Virus record (IMG/VR): IMGVR_UViG_3300009537_000027
Location: 1-46,724 of that record
Direction: 5' to 3' (one strand)
DNA: 46,724 nucleotides
From: a virus
The first letter of the stretch is position 1, and each line of letters opens with the position of its first letter. A program made the translations under genes and the position numbers. The notes beneath the pieces are model-generated. The model was not told the origin of the DNA, did no database searches, and saw nothing but the letters and a program-made list of their open reading frames with translations. This document shows, piece by piece, positions 23,194-29,051 of the stretch.

Positions 23194-23380
23194 TGTGAGC
23201 CGGCTGCAAGAACTCGAGAGCAAGATTTACTTGCTCAAGAGACAAGTCGGCTGGGAACAAGCGTTCAAGGCCGTGTTCGAGGTTTCAGTAGAGTATAGGG
23301 ATAATTTCCCTCCTGGCTTTATCACGAAGCTGCTCGCCGCCCACGAAAAGGGAGTACCTCCCGATGCCCCGACTTCGTAA
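23183..23380 (+). CDS. Small helical protein
   Basis: A 65-residue protein; ATG at 23183 with AGGAG upstream, overlapping the previous gene by 11 bases. VSRLQELESKIYLLKRQVGWEQAFKAVFEVSVEY is helical. No family was recognised. Confidence 0.6.
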   Translation: MEPSVSRLQELESKIYLLKRQVGWEQAFKAVFEVSVEYRDNFPPGFITKLLAAHEKGVPPDAPTS

Positions 23381-23639
23381 TGCTGTCCCAAGTCGGGATC
23401 TCCACATCATGCTTGCAGAGGAGGACCTCGCAAGGCTGGATCTTTACTTGTACAACGCAGCAGAGCAGCGAATTCCTCATGCAGCCCGCCAGAGATTCTT
23501 CACTGAGCGCATGAGGGAGTTCTTTACGAGGGAGAGCCTGGATCTCCACGCCTACGTGCCGGGGCTTGCGCCTGGGAGCTTGGTCTACGGACCACCGGCA
23601 CTCATTGAATTCTTGAAAGGGAGGCTCCGTGGTACTTGA
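23364..23639 (+). CDS. Small hypothetical protein
   Basis: A 91-residue, helix-rich protein (DLHIMLAEEDLARLDLYLYNAAEQRIPHAARQRFFTERMREFF). Pattern EDLARLDLYLYNAAEQRIPHAARQRF resembles an RHH-like or protein-binding helix pair. It overlaps the previous gene by 17 bases. Function unknown. Confidence 0.65.
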   Translation: MPRLRNAVPSRDLHIMLAEEDLARLDLYLYNAAEQRIPHAARQRFFTERMREFFTRESLDLHAYVPGLAPGSLVYGPPALIEFLKGRLRGT

Positions 23640-23659
23640 CCCCTTAGCTAAGGCCCCTA

Positions 23660-23869
23660 ATGTATAGTCCTGAAGACAACGCTTGCATCGCGGCATACCG
23701 GGCGAAGGCGGTTGCCGGCACCCTCACAGATGAAGAACTCAAGCACGTGGCTGTGCTTCTCCGCCAAGCTCGCTCCAGCGCAGTCGCTGCTGCCGCGAAG
23801 AAACGCCGGGCTGCCGCAACGCAGACTCGGTCCGCAGATGATCTGATAAATGAACTGGAGGGGTTGTGA
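23660..23869 (+). CDS. Small helical protein with KRR-A motif
   Basis: A 69-residue protein: ACIAAYRAKAVAGTLTDEELKHVAVLLRQAR, AAAKKRRAAATQTRS, DDLINELEGL. Small phage proteins with a similar LTDEEL-x-x-A-VLLRQ-R / DDL-x-x-L pattern are common near replication genes, with unknown function. Confidence 0.65.
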   Translation: MYSPEDNACIAAYRAKAVAGTLTDEELKHVAVLLRQARSSAVAAAAKKRRAAATQTRSADDLINELEGL

Positions 23870-24054
23870 GAGTTGGAGAGCTTATAGAGAACTTGAAGAA
23901 ATACCCCCCTTACTATGATGTAAGGATCCTACTAATAGAGCCAGGAGAAATAGCGACTTTCGAGCACTTCTGGGTCACTCAAGGGAACTATCAGTCCTAT
24001 GAACCAAGCGCAGCAACCCAAGCCATAGTGAACATTCATGTGGAGTGCGCATGA
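23866..24054 (+). CDS. Small protein, unknown
   Basis: A 62-residue protein from GTG overlapping the preceding stop (GTGA). VGELIENLKKYPPYYDVRILLIEPGEIATF resembles small phage proteins of the pattern ELI-x-L-x-x-YP-x-D-V, function unknown. Its codon use is more AT-rich than its neighbours. Confidence 0.6.
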   Translation: MRVGELIENLKKYPPYYDVRILLIEPGEIATFEHFWVTQGNYQSYEPSAATQAIVNIHVECA

Positions 24055-24971
24055 GCCTCCCTTTCCCTGCAGTCTGGGACAGCTCCATGCTTGCAGCCCT
24101 TCGAAGCTGCCCCCAGAAATTCGCCCTCACTTACCTTCAGAACTGGAAGCCCCGCACAGAAAGTCACCACCTCGTGGCTGGTGGTGCCTTCGCTCGCGGG
24201 CTCGAGGTCGCTCGCAAAGCATTCTACGCAGAAGGCAAGCCCCCGGATACTGCTCTCGAGGCTGGCATCCGCGCTCTCTTCCAGGCCTATGGAGACTTCA
24301 ACCCGCCGGACGACAGCCCCAAGACTGCGGCCCGTATGGCGGGGGCTCTCGAGTTTTACTTCAGCAAGTGGCCCCTCGGTTCTGACCCAGCCGTGCCAGC
24401 GGTCCTCGGCGACCGCCTCGGTATTGAATTCAGCTTCGCAACGCCACTCCCTCTCAACCATCCAGAGACAGGAGAGCCCCTCATGTACTGCGGACGTGCA
24501 GACCAGGTCTGTGACTTCGCAGGGGGGCGGTACGTGGAAGATGATAAAACTGCTTCGCAACTTGGTGCGACTTGGTCTCGGCAATGGGACCTCCGCTCAC
24601 AGTTTACTGGCTACTGCTGGGCAGCTCGCGCTGCTGGTATTGCTGTACAAGGGGTTATCATTCGCGGTGTCAGTATTCTGAAGACCAAGTACGACTGCGC
24701 GGAGGCCATATCATATCGGCCAGAGTGGCAAGTGGAGCGCTGGCTGGGCCAAACAGTCCGAGACATCCAGCGAGCTGTGGATTGCTGGAAGGAAGGGTAC
24801 TGGGATTGGAGCCTAGACCACGCCTGCACAGAATACGGAGGCTGTGTTTTTCGACAGATCTGCCTCCTCCAAGACCCCACACCGTTCCTTGAGCTGAACT
24901 TCGAGCGCAGGTACTGGAACCCACTCACAAGAGAGGAGACAGTCCTTGGACCCCTTCCAGTCGCCGCCTAG
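24051..24971 (+). CDS. PD-(D/E)XK exonuclease, RecB/Cas4-like
   Basis: A 306-residue nuclease. ATG at 24051 overlaps the prior stop. The front has a Cys in LAALRSCPQKFALTYLQNW. The active-site region is CGRADQVCDFAGGRYVEDDKTAS, giving the D...(D/E)xK triad, followed by QFTGYCWAARAAG (Q-x-x-x-Y motif). Three more Cys lie at the end (C-x5-C-x5-C), so an Fe-S cluster like that of Cas4/AddB is likely. In phages such enzymes resect DNA for annealing or recombination. It sits upstream of the Sak4-like ATPase, a common pairing. This is not CRISPR-linked. Confidence 0.85.
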   Translation: MSLPFPAVWDSSMLAALRSCPQKFALTYLQNWKPRTESHHLVAGGAFARGLEVARKAFYAEGKPPDTALEAGIRALFQAYGDFNPPDDSPKTAARMAGALEFYFSKWPLGSDPAVPAVLGDRLGIEFSFATPLPLNHPETGEPLMYCGRADQVCDFAGGRYVEDDKTASQLGATWSRQWDLRSQFTGYCWAARAAGIAVQGVIIRGVSILKTKYDCAEAISYRPEWQVERWLGQTVRDIQRAVDCWKEGYWDWSLDHACTEYGGCVFRQICLLQDPTPFLELNFERRYWNPLTREETVLGPLPVAA

Positions 24972-25278
24972 ACTCTGCGTGGAGTGCAAGCACCTCCTCG
25001 GGAAGAGAGAGGTGGTGAGTGCTTCAGAGAGTTGGCAGTGCCTCGCTCCCTCAAACGTGGTGAGAGTGGATGTGAGCCTTGTCACTGGGGTTGCACAGCA
25101 CGCTCTCGTAACTCCAAACTGCCGCCGGGCGAGAGAAGACACCTCGGCCTGCGGCCCAGATGGGAAGTGGTTCGAGAAGTACGAGCCCCCTGTCTGGGCC
25201 CCGACCTCGCATCGCCCACGCACTGGGGGCACAGCCAGTGCAGACGCACTTCTTGCAGAACTGGAGAACACAAAGTGA
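24946..25278 (+). CDS. Small Cys-rich phage protein
   Basis: A 110-residue protein from TTG at 24946 with GAGAGGAG upstream, overlapping the nuclease end by 26 bases. CVECKHLL, WQCLAP, VSLVTGVAQHALVTPNCRRARED, ACGPDGKWFE follow a pattern of small zinc-binding phage proteins that I recall (C-x2-C-x-H ... D-x-VTG ... C-x3-R ... CG). Function unknown. Confidence 0.65.
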   Translation: MDPFQSPPRLCVECKHLLGKREVVSASESWQCLAPSNVVRVDVSLVTGVAQHALVTPNCRRAREDTSACGPDGKWFEKYEPPVWAPTSHRPRTGGTASADALLAELENTK

Positions 25279-25478
25279 TCTACATTCATGAGCAGAGCTC
25301 AGCAGGCCAGCACAGGATCGTGGCAGTGGCAGATGATGGGACGAACAAGGCAGGAGAATGGTTTCCCATGGCAGAGCTAGCAACTCTCCTTGACCTCTAC
25401 GCGAGTGCGAACCCGAGCCTCCCTGTCCCGCCGGGAGTCTTCAAGGTGAAGGAAGTTCCCCACCAGGTGCTGGTATGA
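25275..25478 (+). CDS. Small hypothetical protein
   Basis: A 67-residue protein from GTG overlapping the previous stop (GTGA). MIYIHEQSSAGQHRIVAVADDGTNKAGEWFPMAELATLLDLYASAN has an alpha/beta pattern. No family was recognised. Confidence 0.55.
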   Translation: MIYIHEQSSAGQHRIVAVADDGTNKAGEWFPMAELATLLDLYASANPSLPVPPGVFKVKEVPHQVLV

Positions 25479-25639
25479 ACGGCCTTAACGAAAGAGAGAA
25501 GCGAGATCTGAGAGATATGTTCTTGGAGGGCTTCGACGCTACTCTAGACTGGGTAAACGCCAAGGTGGAGGAAGTGTACGAGAAGGCCTTTGATGAGGGC
25601 AAGGAGGAAGGTATTTCCAAGACAGAGGCCTCCAAATGA
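25475..25639 (+). CDS. Small acidic helical protein
   Basis: A 54-residue protein, start overlapping the previous stop and end overlapping the ATPase start. LNEREKRDLRDMFLEGFDATLDWVNAKVEEVYEKAFDEGKEEG is one long charged helix. The EGKEEG ending resembles the repeat in the gene at 28830. Confidence 0.6.
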   Translation: MNGLNEREKRDLRDMFLEGFDATLDWVNAKVEEVYEKAFDEGKEEGISKTEASK

Positions 25640-26493
25640 GCGCAGTCCTCGCCCCAGCACGCAGCCCCCTGGCAGGGGTCAACATCCTCGTGGAAGGTCC
25701 CACAGGCACAGGGAAGACAACTGCCCTCAAGACCCTCGCGGACGCCGGCCTCGAGGTCTTTGTTCTCTTCACAGAAAGCGGGCTTGAGTCCTTCGCGGGT
25801 GCCTGGACGGACCACGGCCTCAAGATCCCAGACAACGTCCACTGGCACGTAGTCAAGAAAGCGGAGGCAAACTTTGGCAGCATGGCGGAAGACGCAACCA
25901 GGATCAACACTCTCGCCCTTGAAAGCCTTGCTAAGCTTTCAGATCCCAACCGCACTAAGCACAATCAGTTCATTGAACTCCTTCGAAGCCTTGCTGACTT
26001 CGAGGATCAGAGATCTGGAAAGAAGTTCGGCTCCGTGGATAGCTGGGGAACAGGACGAGTACTTGCGATTGATTCGCTTACAGGAATCAACCCAATCGCT
26101 CTGTCGCTTGTTGTCGGAGGCAAGCCGGTCAAGTCTCAAAGCGACTGGGGCATCGCGCAAGACCAGATTGAGAAAGTTGTCCGTCAGCTCTGTGATGGGT
26201 GCAGATGTCACTTTGTTCTCACAGCCCACGTGGAGCGAGAGGTCGATCAGATCTTTGGAGGCGTCAAACTTACCGTTTCAACTCTTGGTCGCGCCCTCGC
26301 GCCTAAGATCCCTCCGATGTTCAGTGACGTTGTACTCTCCTACAGAGAAGGCCAGAACTTTCTCTGGTCTACTGACAACGCCCAGGCGGACCTCAAAGCA
26401 CGGAACCTCCCGATCAAAAGCGGGCTCCCGCAGAGCTTCGGGCAGATAGTGGAGAAGTGGAAGTCGAGAGGGGGCTTGCTGGAGTCCTCATGA
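25636..26493 (+). CDS. Sak4-like RecA-fold ATPase
   Basis: A 285-residue ATPase. Walker A GPTGTGKT lies at residues 21-28, and a Walker B-like RVLAIDSLTG in the middle. HFVLTAHVEREVD resembles the sensor segment, and the end has a beta-rich part (FLWSTDNAQADLKARNLPIK). This matches phage Sak4/AAA_24 proteins that promote single-strand annealing or strand exchange. It is flanked by a RecB-like nuclease and a possible single-strand-binding protein, the usual Sak4 neighbourhood. It likely repairs and recombines replicating phage DNA. Confidence 0.82.
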   Translation: MSAVLAPARSPLAGVNILVEGPTGTGKTTALKTLADAGLEVFVLFTESGLESFAGAWTDHGLKIPDNVHWHVVKKAEANFGSMAEDATRINTLALESLAKLSDPNRTKHNQFIELLRSLADFEDQRSGKKFGSVDSWGTGRVLAIDSLTGINPIALSLVVGGKPVKSQSDWGIAQDQIEKVVRQLCDGCRCHFVLTAHVEREVDQIFGGVKLTVSTLGRALAPKIPPMFSDVVLSYREGQNFLWSTDNAQADLKARNLPIKSGLPQSFGQIVEKWKSRGGLLESS

Positions 26494-26540
26494 AGCTACC
26501 AGACCTCCAACAATACGAGTTTGAGGCTCGTGGGCTATGA
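26490..26540 (+). CDS. 16-residue peptide frame (possible)
   Basis: ATG overlaps the ATPase stop and TGA overlaps the next ATG. MKLPDLQQYEFEARGL has no recognisable family. Its likely purpose, if translated, is to couple translation of the two flanking genes. Confidence 0.3.
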   Translation: MKLPDLQQYEFEARGL

Positions 26541-26737
26541 CCCCACACGCCGCCCTTGCCCTCATGACTCAGGAGGAAGCCTCCGAGCTTCTCTGCGCTT
26601 GCGTGCAGTACCTGACTGTGGACAAGATAGAGGCTGCCTTGCGTGAGGGCCTCGAGCCTCAAGAACGTCGCCAGCTGGCCTACCAGCTGAGCATAGAATT
26701 TGACTTGGACAGCCCGCAGGAGTCCGAGTCATCTTAG
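26537..26737 (+). CDS. Small acidic helical protein
   Basis: A 66-residue protein: AALALMTQEEASELLCACVQYLTVDKIEAALREGLEPQERRQLAYQLSIEFDLDSPQESESS. Helical with an acidic end. It lies between the ATPase and the possible single-strand-binding protein. Function unknown. Confidence 0.6.
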   Translation: MTPHAALALMTQEEASELLCACVQYLTVDKIEAALREGLEPQERRQLAYQLSIEFDLDSPQESESS

Positions 26738-26779
26738 CAGCAAGCAAGCCTGCACACACGACACAAGGAGCAACATCGC

Positions 26780-27244
26780 ATGGAAAGTAACTTCAGTCCA
26801 GAGCAGTTCCTCGGAGCCGCCTTGAACGCACCGCTGACTAAGCGGCCGCCGGCACCCGCCGGTCGCCCCTTTGATGCAGTGATCCAGGTGCCGAAGATTC
26901 GTCCCTGGAGCAGCGAGAAGAACGGCCAAGCCCGCAGTGGCTTTGCTGCCGACATTGGCCTGGAGATCACTCTCCCGGCAGATGTGGCAGCAGCTGTGGG
27001 CCAGCCCAAGATCACCCTGAACGACAGCGTGTTTCTCGACACGACAGACAGCGGGGGTCTCGACATGTCTCCTGGGAGAAACTGGGGCCTTCGCAGGTAC
27101 TACGATGCGACTGGCCTCAACAAGCCTGGCACGACCATGAATCACCTTGCTGGCCAGATGGTCAAAGTTGTCCTGAGCCATGATGTGGCGAAGAATGGCT
27201 CGGGTGATGTGTATGAAAGGGTCGCGGGTATCGCCAAGGCCTAG
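26780..27244 (+). CDS. Possible single-strand DNA-binding protein
   Basis: A 154-residue protein with AAGGAG upstream. It has a Pro-rich linker (LTKRPPAPAGRPF) and a beta-rich centre and end (IGLEITLPADVAAAVG, KITLNDSVFLDT, AGQMVKVVLSHDV, YERVAGIAKA). The spaced strands would fit an OB-fold or similar barrel. Placement right after a Sak4-like ATPase and before a strong terminator suggests an abundant DNA-binding protein. Without a recognisable family this is context-based; any small beta-barrel accessory protein would also fit. Confidence 0.6.
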   Translation: MESNFSPEQFLGAALNAPLTKRPPAPAGRPFDAVIQVPKIRPWSSEKNGQARSGFAADIGLEITLPADVAAAVGQPKITLNDSVFLDTTDSGGLDMSPGRNWGLRRYYDATGLNKPGTTMNHLAGQMVKVVLSHDVAKNGSGDVYERVAGIAKA

Positions 27245-27257
27245 GTTCTTGCTCCTC

Positions 27258-27305
27258 CTTGAGCCCCTCTGGGCAGCGCTGCGCTGCGTTGCTCGGGGGT
27301 TTTTT
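27258..27305 (+). terminator. Likely intrinsic terminator
   Basis: GC-rich nested hairpin (GAGC 27261-27264 with GCTC 27291-27294, and GCAGCG 27273-27278 with CGCTGC 27282-27287) followed by GGGGG and T6 (27300-27305). It lies 15 bases after the stop of the 26780 gene. Confidence 0.65.
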
Positions 27306-27338
27306 CAGTCACCCACATAGGATGTCTGATAAAACCCA

Positions 27339-27584
27339 ATGGAACTAAGTGAACTAAGCACAACTCTCCTCGCAGCTAGGAAAGCTTGGTGGCAGGCTAT
27401 CTTGGACAAGGACTATCTCCTTGCGAGCTTCCTCGCGGCTGACATGGCTCGAGCAGCCCGTGCTATCTCCCTCGAAACTGAACGCCTTCATCAACAGCAA
27501 AGGAGTCTTCGTGCAGATTCTTCAGCTAGCCCTAAGCCAAATCACAATCCCTCCCTACCGCCAGCGCAAGGAGATCGAGGGTGA
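27339..27584 (+). CDS. Small helical protein
   Basis: An 81-residue protein: LSELSTTLLAARKAWWQAILDKDYLLASFLAADMARAARAISLETERLHQQQRSL, then a Pro/Ser tail. The 3' end overlaps the ParB/methyltransferase gene in another frame by 74 bases, an unusually long overlap here, so one of the two boundaries may differ. No family was recognised. Confidence 0.55.
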   Translation: MELSELSTTLLAARKAWWQAILDKDYLLASFLAADMARAARAISLETERLHQQQRSLRADSSASPKPNHNPSLPPAQGDRG

Positions 27585-28833
27585 AGCCCTGGGCGCGCTT
27601 ATGGCGAGCATTGAGGCCAACGGCTTGCTCCAGCCCATTGTGGTCAGATCCGGGCCAGATGGGAGATATACCCTCGTTGCAGGGCATAGGAGGCTCAGCG
27701 CAATATCCAATCTCGTCGGTCTCGAGACCAGAATACGTTATGGCACAGCAGAGATTGAACTTGGAAGCATCCCAGCGGTTGACTTCGGTGAGCTTGACCA
27801 GCTCGCAGCTGAAGAAGCCGAGCTTGAAGAGAACGTGCGACGAGTTGACCTTACTTGGGAGGAGCGAGCAGCTGCAACGGGGAGACTTGCTGATCTTCGA
27901 AGCAGAAAAGCGCGTGCTCTGGGTGGCGAGTCCCCCAGTGTGGGGGAGATCTCAGTTGAAGTTAGGGGATCATCTAGCGGGCCTGCTCACGAGAGTACTC
28001 GTAGAGAGCTCATTCTCGCTCCCCTCCTAGCCGCGGAAGCCCCCCACCTCAAAGGCACCAAGAGCCTTGACGAAGCGTGGAAAGCGCACCTCCGGGAAGA
28101 AGATCGCCAGAGGAACATCGCGCTCGGGCAGGCGGTAGGAGCAACCTTCGGTGCGCATAGCCATACCCTTGTTCACGATGACTGTATCCGATGGATCAGG
28201 GAATGTCCAGACAGTCAATTTGACGTTATCATCACCGATCCTCCTTACGGCGTCGGAGCGAATGACTTTGGCGACGCTGGCGGCAGACTCACTAGCCAGA
28301 CCCATAGCTATGATGATTCTCCAGAGGAATGGCAAAGACTTATTGGAGTACTTGGGGCCCACTGGTTCCGGGTAGCAAAGCCCCAGGCACACTTGTACGT
28401 GTGCTGTGACATAGATGGCTTCTCCTACGCAAGAGAGTGGCTTCGTCGGGTGGGCTGGAATGTCCACCGCACACCTCTCGTGAACTTCAAGCGAGATGGC
28501 TCCCGCGTGCCTTGGCCCCAACATGGGCCGCAGCGCAAGTGGGAGCTCGTGCTGTATGCAGAGAAAGGCCGCAGACCTGTTACCCGCATCTACCCAGATG
28601 TCATAGAGACGAAAGGAGATGAGAACCTTGGACATGGAGCCCAGAAGCCGGTGGAGCTTTATAAGAACTTGCTGGTACGCAGCGTGCGGCCTGGTGATAG
28701 TGTACTGGATTGCTTTGGTGGGACTGGTACTGTTCTCGTAGCGTGCCATGAGCTGCAGTGCAAGGCCACGTATGTGGAGGCGGAGGCAGAGTATTATGGG
28801 GTTGCAGTGAAGAGACTGGAGACTCTAGAATGA
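27511..28833 (+). CDS. ParB/Srx-like domain fused to DPPY DNA methyltransferase
   Basis: About 440 residues from GTG at 27511, with AGGAGT five bases upstream; an earlier in-frame start lies deep inside the preceding gene. Residues 1-75 are ParB-like (IPPYRQRKE, LMASIEANGLLQPIVVRSG, YTLVAGHRRLSAIS). Residues about 230-440 are an adenine/N4-cytosine methyltransferase: DVIITDPPYGVG (motif IV) comes before DSVLDCFGGTGTVLVACHE (motif I), the beta-class order. It methylates phage or host DNA, likely to avoid restriction or mark replication. ParB-methyltransferase fusions are known in phages; the target site cannot be read from sequence. No matching nuclease is nearby. Confidence 0.88.
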   Translation: MQILQLALSQITIPPYRQRKEIEGEALGALMASIEANGLLQPIVVRSGPDGRYTLVAGHRRLSAISNLVGLETRIRYGTAEIELGSIPAVDFGELDQLAAEEAELEENVRRVDLTWEERAAATGRLADLRSRKARALGGESPSVGEISVEVRGSSSGPAHESTRRELILAPLLAAEAPHLKGTKSLDEAWKAHLREEDRQRNIALGQAVGATFGAHSHTLVHDDCIRWIRECPDSQFDVIITDPPYGVGANDFGDAGGRLTSQTHSYDDSPEEWQRLIGVLGAHWFRVAKPQAHLYVCCDIDGFSYAREWLRRVGWNVHRTPLVNFKRDGSRVPWPQHGPQRKWELVLYAEKGRRPVTRIYPDVIETKGDENLGHGAQKPVELYKNLLVRSVRPGDSVLDCFGGTGTVLVACHELQCKATYVEAEAEYYGVAVKRLETLE

Positions 28834-29051
28834 GGCGAGATAAGCTGGAGGATATAGAAGCCTTGCTCGAGCGTCTGTGGGGGCACCTTGCTGTTAGCAA
28901 GGAAACTCGCCACAAGTTTTACACAGAGGGTTATAGGGAGGGGAAGAAAGCGGGCTACAGAGAAGGCCGGCAAGATGGCTTTGAGGAAGGTTTCAAAGAG
29001 GGGAAGATTTTTCCTTCGATCCATCAACCCAAAGATCCTCTCGCTGGATGA
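28830..29051 (+). CDS. Small protein with EG repeat
   Basis: A 73-residue protein, start overlapping the methyltransferase stop (ATGA). RRDKLEDIEALLERLWGHLAVSKETRHKF leads into a repeat with Gly every four residues (YTEGYREGKKAGYREGRQDG, then FEEGFKEGK). Such charged EG-x-x-x-G helices occur in small phage proteins and resemble extended amphipathic helices. It overlaps the polymerase start by four bases. Confidence 0.65.
   Translation: MRRDKLEDIEALLERLWGHLAVSKETRHKFYTEGYREGKKAGYREGRQDGFEEGFKEGKIFPSIHQPKDPLAG

Noticed and set aside
24051-24971. Cas4 of a CRISPR system.
   Set aside because: No repeats, spacers or other cas genes; the neighbourhood is a phage recombination module.
27421-27510. 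Earlier start of the ParB/methyltransferase gene.
   Set aside because: It would add about 30 residues overlapping the previous gene without a ribosome site; GTG at 27511 has AGGAGT.
28027-28749. Minus-strand open frame of 240 codons.
   Set aside because: Antisense to the methyltransferase domain with its DPPY motif.
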